From NCBI GenBank assembly GCA_002900995.3, contig CM035305.1, positions 4,510,467 to 4,574,466 on the forward strand: DNA of 64,000 nt, in the 5' to 3' direction. The notes under the pieces were generated by a model. The model made no database searches, was not told the origin of the DNA, and saw nothing but the letters and a program-made list of their open reading frames with translations. The stretch is from Ganoderma boninense. Its lineage: Eukaryota > Basidiomycota > Agaricomycetes > Polyporales > Polyporaceae. A program made the position numbers and the translations under genes. Shown here piece after piece: positions 1-12,741 of this stretch. Every line of letters begins with the position of its first letter. Position 1 is the first letter of the stretch.

Positions 1-1397
1 AGTCAGGTACTGAATTGCGAGCTCCTGGTTTTGAAACGAGGACCCATCCTGGTGGTACAACCAGCCCAGCTGCTGGAGAACCTTAGCGTGATTGGGGTTC
101 TCCTGGACAACACGCTCATAGGCGTCCCGCGCGTGAACATGCTACAAGCCACACATCTGATTAATGACCACGAAGCAGATCGTATCAGGGAACACGTACG
201 TCACGCTGCTGCTCGAAGACATGGCCGATCTGGAACCAGATGTCTGCGTGCGCGAGGGGGCTGGGAGGATTCCGCAAGATGCCATCGAAGCACTCGAGGC
301 TCTCTGGGTACTTGCCCTGCTGCTTGTAAATTATCCCCAGGCGGAAGAGGATCTCGTTCGCCTTGTCAAAGTCTAGACCTAGTAAATGAGCACACGATGG
401 TCGCCCGGTGACGCCGAGAGGAACTCACCCTTGTCCATTTTGAGAACCGACGAGAAGGCTTCTTCGGCGTGATCCAAGGAGCCGTAGCGATCGTAGAGAA
501 TGCCGATACCGTACCATAGCTTCGGGTCCTCCTGGAGGGATAGCGGGATGTGAGCGGCGTGCCTTGTGAACACGTGTTGGGGAGACGAACCTTGGGATTG
601 GGAAGGAAGTAGAGGGCCTGCTGGTATGCGGCATAGGCCTTTTGCAGATCATCCTGCATTAGGTAACAATGGCCTGCGTGGGAGTGAGAAGGAGGCAGTG
701 TGGGAAGGAGGAGAGGCGCGGCGTACCGAGGGCGGACCACACCTCGCCGTTGTCACCCTGGACCTGGAGCGCAGCCTGGAAGTACTCGACTGCCTGTGGG
801 AGAACAAGCGTGGTCAGCGCACCAGCCAGGCGCAGATGCATCGGGCCACGGATGGCATGGCCGATGACGTAAGGCGGAGGACGTGAAGCGTGTCGCCCAA
901 GGTTTGATCTGGCGCTTACCTTGGGATAATTCTCTTTGATCCGGGCAATGCCAGCGACTTGGGTGAGACCAGGCAGTGAGTGACTATTGTGGCGGAGCGC
1001 GTTCTCATATGCGGATAACGCGTGCTCCAGGTTGCCCATTTGCTCGGCTACTCGACCTGGTGATCCGACTCTTCAGTTTGATTGGCACTCCTCTCGGGCG
1101 CCGACCCCCACGCACCAATCATCAACCATGTCTGCTCGTTCGCTTGGTTCAAAATGTGTAGTGGGTTCGTCTTGTCCTCGCCGTTCGCCGCGGCCGGCTG
1201 TGTTGAGGGCGAAAGAACCTGAGACGCAATCGGTGCGCCTCTCGAGGGTCCCGCAAGAGCGTTGGGCGTTACATGGCCGTTGCCGTTGAGGTGCGGCGGA
1301 TGAGGGTGTGGATGTGCGGGAGGGGGGAGAGAGTGGAGTGGTGGGGGTCGTGGAGGCGGATGTCCCGTTCCGCTTGGCGGGGAGTACGCATGGACAT
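1..1397 (-). CDS. CYC8: General transcriptional corepressor Cyc8/Ssn6, TPR protein (N-terminal half, cut by window edge)
   Basis: Seen: seven coding exons on the minus strand at about 1397-1116, 1056-921, 793-727, 673-591, 531-429, 372-200 and 141-1, joined by GT-AG introns of 54-127 nt. The translation carries consecutive tetratricopeptide repeats, with stretches such as AEQMGNLEHALSAYENALRH, ARIKENYPK, DNGEVWSALGHCYLMQDD and PKLWYGIGILYDRYGSLDHA. Known: this is the highly conserved TPR block of Cyc8/Ssn6, which with Tup1 forms the nuclear corepressor recruited by DNA-bound repressors. Upstream lies a His/Pro/Asn-rich leader typical of the family. The remaining TPRs and the C-terminus lie beyond position 1. 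The start is not settled: the leader frame is open to 2022, but the best-placed ATG (1397, about 140 nt after a TATA-like element and CT-rich leader) is one base out of frame with the leader. Identity is very sure, start is not. Confidence 0.93.
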
Positions 1398-1532
1398 GGC
1401 AGGGAGAGATGGGAGAGGGCCACCGGGAGGGGGAGAGAGACGGCGGCGGGGGCGTCGGTGACGTTGGTCGGGGGCGGAAGGGGGGACGAGACGGAGGCGA
1501 TTGCGAAAGGGGGACGAGGATTGAGAGAAGGA

Positions 1533-1541
1533 GTATATAAG
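1533..1541 (-). promoter_or_regulatory. Probable TATA element of CYC8
   Basis: On the minus strand the sequence TTATATACT is followed by about 130 nt of CT-rich sequence and then ATG at 1397, the usual arrangement of a fungal core promoter. Position and composition are seen; use as a promoter is inferred. Confidence 0.35.
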
Positions 1542-4353
1542 TGGCTGCGGGAGAGAGATCAGGGCGCAGAGGAAGACGATCAGAGATCTCCCCAGAGCTC
1601 ACCCAGGCGCCCACACAATTTGGCAAGATTGGAATCTCTGAAAACACGCGCGTCTCCTTCCCCGTCTCCAAGCAAATGCAACTGTCCAAATCGGGCGCAC
1701 CATCCCCCGACCCATCGGCCCTTCTTCGGCAACTATCCAATCTTCCAGGATCGAGATCTTCCCTCCGATCCCGCGTCATGCGCCTGCCCATTCCAGATTC
1801 AGAACGCCTGCACTGCTCATGCCCTTCCGCATGTTCCCTCCTCGCTTCCGATCCTGTCCGCCCCCCGGCGCTGGCCTTTTCCTTGCGCTTCCCCTTCGGG
1901 CTGCTTCCTGGCGATAATCGACTCCTCTGCCTGCTTCCTCTTCCAATCGCGATAAATGCATGTCCACATGAGCTTCTTTCATCTCCTTTGACCGGCCTCC
2001 ACGCCTCGTTTCTCCGCCACAAGCTCGTGCCCCTTCACTTCACCGGCCAGGCAAGGACATTTCAGAGCAAGCTCCCTGCGCACGCAGATCATCGCCGTCC
2101 GGACATCACCATCCTTGCCCCTCTCGCTAATGACTCATTCATAAGCACACCCCATCATCGCTCCCCTGTGCAGTAAGCATTCAATGATTCAAAGACCATC
2201 GTGTCAGCGCGCGCGCCCTCGGCCCCTCGCTTCCAGTGCCAGAACAATCTCCCTGTCTCATTCCGGATCCTCGGTTCGAGAGCAGCGCACCATTCTGCCT
2301 GATGCGTGACGCGACGCCTACTTAAATACTCTCACCCCGCTCTGGAGGGCAGTCACTGCCCTTCATGCCACCATCGTGTATGTACGATGATCCATCCATC
2401 TGCTGGCAGGACAAATCACGGCGAGAAGAAGCGCAGAGTTCAAACGTTGCTGCTGTCGTTCTTCCGCAACGTCCGCCCGCGCGCGTCTGTGTGTCTCCCT
2501 TCCTCGCCTGGCGTTGACAGATCGCGAAGCAGGTCCGCGCCGCGCCGCAACAGTATTTTACCAGAGGAGCGCTGCTCCCGATTCCCGACATGCCATTGCC
2601 AACGCCGAGCTCCCACCACCGCGTAGCTGCGGCCCGCTCAGAGCCCATCCATCCATCCCATCCAGATATCTATCCAGATCCCAACACTCTCGCCCCTGCA
2701 CGCCTATCTACACGGCAAAAACGCCACGTTAGGGTGACTTTAAGAATTTTGATCTTGGAAATTTCGCTAAGCGAATTTTAAGTGAATTGCATTTGAAGAC
2801 CCTCCTGAGCAACCTAAGAGTAACATTTCTCGAGGGCACCTTACAACGGATCTCCGATAACCGAGGTCTCACGCTCCGGGAGAGCAGTCAACCTGACCAT
2901 TTGGGGGGGTTTCCAGCTCCCGCGTCGCTTAGCTTGGCTAGGTTGGGGCTCGCATTCGGGCTGCTCGTAGGGCACAACATTGCATATATATTATGGAGGA
3001 CTACATTACGTCGATATAAACAACGGACTACGAATACTTACCACGCCTAGAGTCACTAGGTCGCTAGTCACCGGTCACCACTGTGGCCTGTGTGGACCCA
3101 GCTCCAGCGCGGGAACGGGCCACCCGCTGCGACGAGGCAGGGATCGGACCCTCCACCCTGTTATGATGGATGTTCAGCGCGTTCGTTGCGAATGAAGTGA
3201 TTTACAACTCACCAAGAATCTACGCATCTAGAACGGACAACATTAAAGACGCGAATAACAGGGAGAGCGGAGGAAAAAAACACCGTTCGAAATCGCATCC
3301 AGTGGCCACAGTGCAGATGGCCTATCCACACGGTACAGCCTGTCATGGCAAGAATAAGAATTCAGCAAGATGAATAAAGAAGACAGAATAATTGTGCTAA
3401 CTTATTTAATACAATGGCCTGCAACGGCGAATGCGACACGACGTCGAACTCATGCCACGTCACTAGAACTCAAAGAGAAAGACAACCTGTGGGCACTGAC
3501 CTTAGCCTGGGACGCCATGACTGACCTGGCACAAAGCGTGGCTGGCTATGGCTGGCTCAAGTTGTGAGCGGTCAGCAAACCGGCAACGGAGCGGGAGGAT
3601 CAGGAGAGCTGCCCCCGCGAGATGGTGGGAGAACGAGGGAAAGAACGACAAGTCCAACGGGCGCGCTTGGAGGCAAATTCAACCGTGCGAACTCGGAAAT
3701 TCTCGCATCGGACGGACTCTCGGGCTTTCTCGGGGCAGGTCTTCGGACGGGCCTTTGGCTGGGCCCGAGTTTTAAGGCGAGCTTGAAGTTCATCGGCGCC
3801 GGATTGTTAGGATCTCGGTTGTTGTGTAGCGGACGTCCGGATCAGCGCTTGCCTTCATCAGAATGTCTGATAATTGGTTTTTAGGTGAGTTAATGATTTT
3901 GGCTCTTAAGAGCCCTCGTCTTCCCATCAAACTTGAAATTCCCTCAGATTGCGTTTCTGCGGTGTATCTAACTAGCCTCCCCCGTCACAAGCCAGTTCGA
4001 ATCCGGCTCGGCGAAGCCACACCCTCCTGCCACCCGCATATGCCATCAGGCGTCACGCCACGCCCTGCGCGGGTAAGTCGGGCCAAGGGCCGCAGCGGCA
4101 GCGCCCCGCGACCGCGACCGCGACGGACTCACGGCCATTGAGAGGAGGAGGAGGCCAGTGCTCTCGCGCATGGCACGAGACGAGGGGGACGGAACGGCGA
4201 GAGGTGTCTCGAACGACGCCGCCCAGATCGGACGGATGGACAGAGTTTCGTGCGCCCCCTTGGCGTTGGAGTGGGCGTGGGGGACGCAGACGCGGACGGC
4301 GACGGCGAGTCGCGACTCGTCAGCTCGACGGATGGGATGGGAAGGCATGCTTA

Positions 4354-4673
4354 CAGCGCCTTGCAAAACGATAGCTCGTTGGCCCCAACTTCGCTCGAGG
4401 AATTTTCGAACTCCGAGGCCCATAGGCGCTCTACCGAGTACCAAGATGTGCAGCAAATACGCCCTAGAAATGAGCAAGACGTGCTCGTTATGTGTCTCAG
4501 AGCTATGCCGCACCAGAATGATGCAAGAATGGAGGGATTAGAGGAGATGCAGCCAACGCTCTTGAGAGCTGGCCACTGAGCTTGGTGGAGCGAAGCGGAG
4601 CCTGGTGCCCATATTTGGAGGTCGGTTCCTGAGGAACGTTGTGGAGCGCGAGCTATCGTTTTGCAAGGCGCTG
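4354..4673. mobile_element. 320-bp TA-flanked MITE-like element
   Basis: Seen: a perfect 30-nt inverted repeat at 4349-4378 and 4649-4678. The arms read inward from CAGCGCCTTGCAAAACGATA. Taking CAG as the element terminus leaves the dinucleotide TA on both sides (4352-4353 and 4674-4675), the target duplication of Tc1/mariner/pogo-type elements. The 270-bp interior has no transposase-like frame. Known: such short non-autonomous elements are MITEs. The assignment to the TA-target superfamily is inferred from the ends alone. Confidence 0.7.
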
Positions 4674-5791
4674 TAAGCGCAGGCGGGGCAGGCGACCGCT
4701 CCGCACGATCATATCTGCGATTTGTTCCCCCGCTCGCGGGCCCCCTTCTTCCCCCATCCGGACACGCCAGCCACATTTGGGGTGCGGAATTCCAGAACGC
4801 GAGGGGCCTGTCACTGTTGCACGTCCCTCCTGCTCAATTTGGGCCTGGCTGTCGGGCAGCCGTCCGCAGCCGTCGAAGCGCGTGCGTGTGTGTGACGTGT
4901 GACACCGCGCGCGCGCGCGCTCCTGCTCACGGCCGACGACCCGCCATGCGCCCGATGCCAATCTTCCGCCCAATGCTTGGGGTCCAGATCACTGATACCC
5001 GCCCTCTGCCCCGCGGAAAACACCGTTCTCAAACTGGCGCCTCGCTGTGTCCGCTGTCCGTTCCAATGCCACGCCAGTGCAGAATCCGATTCCCCAGCCC
5101 CGGGTCCTGGATCCCACCCCAAGATGGGAGACCCTGGTGACGTTGCCGTCGCGTCGCAGGCGCCAGCTGCCGCTTCTGGCTCTGGCTCAAGCACCGTCCG
5201 CTGCCGCGGCGCGGTTGATCTCTCTCCGGGTCCATTCCAATTTCCCGACACAGCCCCCGCGTGCCGGCTGCCCAGTGCCCAGTGCCCGACCGACGCCCAT
5301 CCCATTCGCCATTCCCGCACTGGTCAAACTCGTCGCTCACGCGCACCGTGACCCCGTTCCAGTTCCACGCCCCCCGTTGGCAATTCTGCACAACCGGGCC
5401 CCCGCCGCACCGCGCGCGTGACGTCGGTCGGCGCGCTCATCTTATCTCCCCTCTCCTGTGTGCTCAGCGCTCAGCGCTCAGCCTCCCCGGCCTCTTCGTG
5501 GTGATGATACTTACACAGACCCTCGTGCCTCTGCACCCGCGCCGCGGTCCCACATCCATCTCAGCTGGACGATCATGCGCATCCCGCAATCGAGCGCGCC
5601 CGCACGCGCAGCGCGAGCCTAAGCCTGATTTCCGTTATCGGCCCCGCAACTGGCACAACCGTCACCGCAACCTGGTGGGCACGGAGGATTATTTAATGAG
5701 GAGGCCAGAGCCTGTCACCCGTCCGCGTCCGAGCCTCATCAGCCCCCGAGGAAGTGCGCTGCGGGCGGGGCGCGCGCGCCCATTGGCATAA

Positions 5792-5818
5792 GGCGGGCTG
5801 AGACAGTCTCAGCCCGCC
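5792..5818. repeat. Perfect 12-bp-stem hairpin, 3-nt loop
   Basis: Seen: GGCGGGCTGAGA, loop CAG, TCTCAGCCCGCC. The stem is GC-rich and would be stable as DNA or RNA. It is followed by alternating CG/GC sequence. Its role is unknown; no gene adjoins it. Confidence 0.8.
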
Positions 5819-7365
5819 ACTAACGCGTGCGCGCGCCGCAATTTACGGGAAGGAGCCTGGAATCTGGAACGTTGGAACAGGCAGCTGGGCCGAACACGGC
5901 TCGCGAGTCGCTGCGTCGTCAGGCAGACGTTAGCGTGAGGCACGCACGCCCAATCCCCTCCGCACCCCGCGCCCCCTGCCCGCGCTCCGGGTCGTCGTCT
6001 GGCGGGAATGATCATCTGGGATCCGGATCCTCAGCATGTCTGTCTCGAGTCTCTCCGCTCCACCGCATCCTCCACCTCCACCAAACCTCCACGGCCACCC
6101 TCCCACATGCGGCAGTGCCACACCGGGGCTCCGGATACGAGCACTGCTCCATGCCAGCGGCACGCGGCACGCCTCTCTCTGACACCGTGACAGCAACAGC
6201 AACAGCGTCTGCCCTCGTCTCCCCTGCAGAGTTCTTAGTGCCCGCCATCGCGTCAATCGCCAAGTTCCAACCGCAAGTAACCCTAACGAGCGCCCGCGCG
6301 GCGCTCGAGCCCCGCCAAGCAAGCACGCAGGAGCGACGCGCCGTTCGCACGCCGTGGTCAGCTGTGGTCGGTGCGTGTTTTTTATAATTCGGGCTCTGCG
6401 CTCGGCCCGTTTATGGCTATTCTGGCGTTCCAGGATCAGATCTTCGTGATGCCACCACTACAGCACGCACTGATGGAGCGAGCTTACCGCCGCCGGGACA
6501 CACACTAAGGGCCCAGGGTGCTCGACCAATCGTAAATCGTACTCAACGCCGGCCGCGGCGCCACAATTTGAATACTTACGCCGCTGCGTGGTGACAGGTG
6601 TGTCCGTGTGTCCGCACCTGGAGAGCTGGAGGGTCAAAAGGTTTGCCAATTCCTTGCCCATCCCCATCATAAAAGATCATAAACTGGCTTGTGGTGCCCG
6701 TCAACGCAACGGCTCAACGGTAGTTCCCCTTCCCTCCCACAGGAGGCCTGGAGCGGGCTGAGCTCCGAGTCCTCGAGCAATTAATCTCACTCAGTTACTG
6801 TAAGTACGCGACGTGAAATTGGTACGGTACCTTCTCGCCTTACAGAGCTCGGGTTGCTCGTTGATTTACTTCATCCGCCCCCGCGCTGTGCCCGCCCGCC
6901 TCTCGGAAACGCGCATACATACACAGTATGTAGTGTGAAAATGCGACATTTAAATGAATATCAATTCATTCTCCCGAGTCCTCTCGACAACAAATGACGA
7001 CGACGACAACGACAGCGGCGGAGGACAACGGCAGATCACGTCCCAGAAGCCCCGGCACGCGCACGCATGCATATGCAGAGAACCTCAGAGAACAGAAACG
7101 CCGCAGCGGAGCGCCCGCGATCTCCACTCGGGGGGAACGGCAGACCTGGCACAATTCAGGCTGCAAAGTTGCAATCGAAAGCCAACTGAGCGGAAGCGGG
7201 GCGCATCTAACAGACGTCTATCTTTGTGTGTGCAGACTGTATGCATCAATGATCATGACCACACCGCTGCAGGAGCCAACGTACAAATTCAGGCTCGGGT
7301 TTCACTCGGGCCGTCGGGCGCACGTAAGGGCAGAGCAAGGGCCAGGGGGCAGAATATGGGATTCC

Positions 7366-8233
7366 CCGCCTGGCCAGCTATGGCTACGGCCATAGCTGCG
7401 AAAAGGGTTTCTCGCCATTTTACCGAGAATCTGCTTCCGGCAGCCGAGGGCGGCGCCTCCGGGTTGATCCCGCTCGGCGCTTTTTCTTCCCCGCTACCTC
7501 TATCAGCTAGTTCCTGCCCATTCCTCTTGCTTTCTGGGATCCAGCCATAACTCAACGAAACAGAACGTTAGAAACTTTACCGGAATTTTTAGGGGAAGTA
7601 GTGCAGGAGGGAGTGACTTTGCGCTCCTTGCCGCACTCCGTGGCAGTGTTCCGCAGACGGCTGAGGGCGTTTCGCCGTTTTCTCAATCCTCTCGATAGGC
7701 GACTTAGCGGACTTCAAGCGGGGTCCAAGCGACCATCATACAGTAGACACCCTCTTAACACATACTTCTCATAACGCATAACCCCTTATAATGCATAGCT
7801 CCGGGCCCTTCCCGACTTGGGAAAGGGGGGAAAACGCATAATCCCCTCATAACGCATACGCATACCCTTTTGGGGGCGAAAAAGGCATAGCGCCCGAGCA
7901 TAAATTATGCGTTTTACCCTGAAAATCTCATCACTTTGGGTATATGTCTGATGAAAATACCGCTTTAGCGGACCCAAAGATATTTGCGAGGTATGTTCGG
8001 GCTGCATGGGGCAGCCATGCCGTCCGCGGGCTGGCTGCGCCTCATGAGAGCGCTCACTTGACGCCGGAGGAACACCTCTAGCCGAAGCGCTTACAGGGCG
8101 CCAAACCCCACATAGCGCATAACCCCCAATAACGCATACCTTTTGGCCCTTCCCGAGGGGTATGCGTTAAGAGGGTGTCTACTGTAGCTGGCTATGGCTA
8201 TGGCTATGGCCGTAGCCATAGCTGGCCAGGCGG
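7366..8233. repeat. 31-nt inverted-repeat pair 806 bp apart, enclosing the second MITE
   Basis: Seen: 7366-7396 is the exact reverse complement of 8203-8233; the core is GCCAGCTATGGCTACGGCC. On the right arm the unit CTATGG is also tandemly repeated (8192-8210) directly next to the end of the 444-bp element. The arms could be the ends of an older element into which the MITE inserted, or target-site features. No coding sequence lies inside. Confidence 0.6.
7741..8184. mobile_element. 444-bp TA-flanked MITE with CAGTAGACACCC termini
   Basis: Seen: 24-nt terminal inverted repeats at 7741-7764 and 8161-8184, starting CAGTAGACACCCTCTTAAC, with one mismatch. TA sits on both sides (7739-7740 and 8185-8186). 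The interior has subterminal repeats containing ATAACGCATA (near 7771, 7850 and 8130) in both orientations and no transposase frame. Known: TA target duplication and CAG-type ends fit non-autonomous Tc1/mariner/pogo elements. The near-identity of the arms suggests fairly recent insertion. Confidence 0.85.
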
Positions 8234-11200
8234 TGAATCTACCGTCCCCCCAGGGGGAAGGGGCGAGTTCGAAGTTCCAGCGAAGGGCGGAAGATGGCCA
8301 GGGCAATTGAGTTTGGCGAGGTTAAGCACATATTGCGAGTGAGGCGGAGTGAGGCAGACTGAGTGTCCGGGCGGGCTCGGATGAACGTTCTCGAGAGACT
8401 TTTAGGCCCGCGTCGCGCGGCCGGCTCGGTACGCGTCGCGTCGCGTCTGAGCGCGGGAAGTTGATGCGCGCACGAAAGAGGCAGAAAGTAAATATGCATC
8501 GGGAGGAGACGCGCTAGCGACGCCCGCATTGCGATCGCATAGATGCCGGCGTGCCGTGAAAGGTGAAGGTTCGCCAGCGCCCGCCTTCGCGTGCGCATCT
8601 TCTCCTTCCTTCAAGTTCCCATCGCATCGCAAGCCTGCGAACCGACCGAGAACCGCGCCGCAAAGTTCCCGTTCCAGACTTCCCCGGTCCCCATCCAGCA
8701 CGTCCACGCGCGCTCGTCTCGTATCGATGCGATCGGCCGCCGAGGCCTGGCCATCGACCGTCTCACTGCCCGCCTGCCCCTTGCGGAATGAGTGGAGTCC
8801 TGTCCTGGTGACAGGCGCGCGGTGCGATCAGGTCGCCGGCCCGTCGGTCCTGCTCGACAGCGGAAACGCCACCATTGTCCAGTGTCGAGTGTCAGTGACG
8901 CCACGCCACGCCCCCCCACTTTCCCCATCCATCTCAGTGTCAGAGTTCGTGATGGGAACGCGGGTATTTACGTTAGCCAGCCTTTACAGGGCCCAGACGG
9001 GCAGGATCGGGAGGGGGGCTTGGCGTGGCCTGCTCGGTGTTCCGAATCCGGATGTGCCTCACCCCCAGTGTACGAGCGGTGAGCCAATCAACAGCGCGCG
9101 GACCAAGTACGCGAAGCTCGATTCGTTACTTACTGTATTCCGCATTCGTCAGTCTTCGTCTCGATGTCATCATGTCGGCATGCCCGTCCCCGTGCGGCCG
9201 GACGTCACGCGTCACCACTGGGCTGGGGTTGCAACGAGGCTTGCGACCATTCCTCGGTGACGTGGCTGGGGTGGCCCGATGCGCGGGGCGCGGGGTCATT
9301 GCGCGGCGGATTATGTACTTACTTAAGTAGGGCGGACTGATAGCGTTTTGGCCTTGCGCCGGCGCCCACCGCCAGGTGGAGAGAGAGGGTGGAGATGATG
9401 TGTCTAGGCCTCCCCCAAGGCACGAAATTGAGGACAGGACGTTCATATATGCGGTAAGACCTTATTTGTATTGCCATCTGCTCAGCTCCCTCCTCTCCGT
9501 CGACGTCGGACGAGTGTGGTGTGGGGCGATGGGGGCGATGGATCTGTCCGTCCGACGCCCGTCAATGCCACTCACCCAGATGCCCGTGTCAACGGAAGCA
9601 CGGCCACGTCATGCGATCATCTCATCTCACCGACCGGCCGCATCGACCACCGCCCGCCCGGACGGAACGACCCGGCCGCATCCTGTTGGAAAACTCGAGA
9701 TGGATGGTTCCGGACACATGACAAGAGGTTGTTAACAACAAGACGGGACCACCCACCACCACCACCGTCGCCGCCGTCGCGCCGCTGCGAACGAAGACTC
9801 ACGTCGAAGCACGCTACGGCAGCACAGGCTCAGACTCTGATCAAGACGCAGAGAAGGCCAACGCGTAGCGGCACGCCCCACGATCGCCGCCGCTCATTTG
9901 GCGAGTGCGGAAATGAAGAGGAAGAAGCTGCGCCAGGAAGGCTCAGGCTGGCTGTCTCTGCTGTCTCAGTCTCGTGCGCGACGGGCGTGCACGGATGAAC
10001 GTGAGAAGCCCCGCTCCCATCCCTCAGAGTCAAGGCCTCATGCCCCTCGACGTCGACGACCAAACTCTACCGATTCGGCCATAAGGACGCACCATCCCGG
10101 AAGCTCTCGCCGGCCTTCTGCGATCGAACGCGGACGTCGAAGCTCCCCTTCCTTGTCCGGCCCTTGGGGCCTCCCGCAGCCGGCGACGGGGCACGAGTTA
10201 TACGCCAATAAGTACGTACGCTGTTCGGGTGAACCCCGACGGTTATTCGGTACGTCATACTTACTGTATGTAGCGTGATGTTCGAAGCCGTCCCAGCGTC
10301 GGCTCTTCGGCGACCATATACGCCACTGCCAACTCAGAAGCCCACATAAAGTACAAGTTTCTCGCTGTCATCGCTCGCGATCGTGCGACGCCAGTCGCAA
10401 GGCACCGCTGTGCGGGATGCGTCCGTCACGGAGCAGCATGGAGCATGGAATTGAACGACCACTGGCACCAGAAGCGCCCTGGTGGAAACCCTTTAAGGAA
10501 GTAACTCCTGGCGCAACCACCCGCCTGAGCAGAACGTCCGCATCTGGCATTAAACATGCTTATCGCCGCTTTCCTCCGCGCCCGTGCACAGAGAGAAAGA
10601 GAGAGAGTCCGAGCAGCAGTCGGACCCAAGCAACGCGGCGGCGGCGCCAGCGCGCGATCCCTCCAACCAATCTTCTCCTCTTACGTTGTCCGCTTGTTTA
10701 CCGACGCATAAGAACGCCGTATAGGCTCGAAACCCAATGACACGCAACGCGATGCATAAGTACTTGCCAAAGTGAATATGCAGGGAAGCCGCCTTCCTCC
10801 TCCTCGACGCTCGCGAGTCGACGCCCGTCGCCCGAGCCTTCTGGCGAGATCGAGCCCGAGAACACTGTCCCCTGGAGACACCGGCTGCCGTCTCGGCCGC
10901 TCGCTCGCGTACGGCAACGCTGAGCCCACAGTCCTTCTAAGTTCTCGCAGGACCTTTCGTCGTTCCGCGTACGCGCGCGGGCGCGGCACGACCCTTGAAT
11001 ACATACAGTATTGAATGCGAAGCCGTGCAGGAGCAGCAGCTTGGAGCCTAGATAAACGCACGCACGATTCAGAACGCCGACGGGCAGCCCACCTTCCGCC
11101 TTCAACTTCTGCCTTCGCTCGGAGGCGCGGGCGAGCGCGCGCGCGTCCGAGCGTATGCATCATTGGCACCGCTCCCTGCTCCCGGACCTGGGCCAGCTCT

Positions 11201-11692
11201 ACATAAAGCTCTCTTGTCACTGTGCTGTCATGTCTTATGTACTCGGGGAGATTGGAGGGAGATCTCTCACCTCGCCATGGTCCAGTCTCTTCAGGCTTCC
11301 CTTGCGCGCCGCTGAGAACCTTGACTGACTTATCGAGCCCGTGCCGTAGCGCGCAGGCGCGCCACGGCAATCCGCCTGCCCGGATTCAGATGCTGGCTGT
11401 GAGTACTGGACCGCAGCAGTGGCACGGGCACCTGAGCGAGAAACGCCGAGCAGCGAACCTAACTTAAAGCTACTGTAAGTACAGTGCCCCCGCTCGCGCG
11501 CCCGCACGCGCCGCGGCCGGCCGCGTGCGGTGCTGCTTCGCGTTCGTGTCCTCGTTCGACAGTTCTCGATCTTTCCCCGCACACACACGCCCGCCCGCCC
11601 CTGGTGGCGATCGCGCCCCCACCCTGAGCGTGATTGCGATTGCGATAGAACTCGAACTCCCGTCGAGCCCGGACGCAACCTTGCATGGTCCC

Positions 11693-11716
11693 CAGTGTCA
11701 GTGTCAGTGTCAGTGG
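11693..11716 (+). repeat. CAGTGT tandem repeat
   Basis: About three and a half copies of the 6-mer CAGTGT in an otherwise featureless GC-rich stretch; a short microsatellite with no visible function. Confidence 0.6.
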
Positions 11717-12741
11717 TTCAAGGTTAGGATCAGGAATCAGGAGTACTGTACTGTATTGTCGCTCGCGGTGCGGGCGCAAGGGGCGCGCTATCGCCGCGGC
11801 GGGTTCCGGGGCCAGCCAGCTGCCAGACGTGCGTGCATGGTGATGATGGTGATGTTGATGATGGGGGCATCCAAGTCGTGCGTGCTCTTTGCCTAATAGT
11901 AAATGGCAGGCAGGCAGGCAGGCGCGGGCACGGGCACGGGCGCGAGCTTGTCCTGGGAAATGCGCGACAATCCGATCGCAGGAAGAAGCCCCCCGCAGAG
12001 AGCTGTGCACTCAGCCCATTCAGTGCGAGGGGCCAGTAAGGAGCGGCCGTGACCCTGCCAGCCAGCGAATCGCGGCACGGAGAACTGAGCATCGGGGCAC
12101 GAGGTTGTTGCAGATAATCATAATCCGGATGGATGGAACGAGAGAGTTAATAGGATTACGGACTTGGGCCAGTGGGCGGGTAGTTGGCTCGCCACCCGTC
12201 CATCGCGCGAGTCGCGCAAAGCAAGTCAGGAAGTTCACAACGGCAGAGCGACTGCCGTCACCCGCTCGTCACCGGTCGCCGCCCGTCGGCACATAGCACA
12301 TAGCACATACATACAGCACGGATCTGCGTTGCTCCTTTCCGCGCCGCATCGGACGGGACACCGCGCTCCGCGTACGGGTACGGGGGCGAGGGCCGACCGC
12401 ATACAGTACAGACACTGCATGTCCAGCACGTCGAATCGTGCACGCCAAGATCCAGGGTGACCGGTTACCGGTGACCGGGAACATCGAATGTCGAACGTGC
12501 TGCCCGGCACGATCCGCCCTCGGGAGGGGATCCCGCGCCGAGTCCGCGGCGGCGTACGATGTCGTGCCCTGCGCCTGCGAATCTGAGACGAGGGCCTGCG
12601 GCGGACGCTTCGAAGCCGGCATGCAGGCTGCGCCAAGACGGCTCGCCCGCGAGATGGGGAAGCAACTGGGAGACGATCCAAGCCTGCGCATGCCGGGCGT
12701 GATGCATATATGACGTGGTCCTCGGATCCGGAGGCGGGCCC

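Noticed and set aside
3985..4020. tRNA-like T-arm (CCAGTTCGAATCCGG)
   Set aside because: No matching acceptor stem, D-arm or anticodon arm upstream at tRNA distance, and the T stem has a mismatch.
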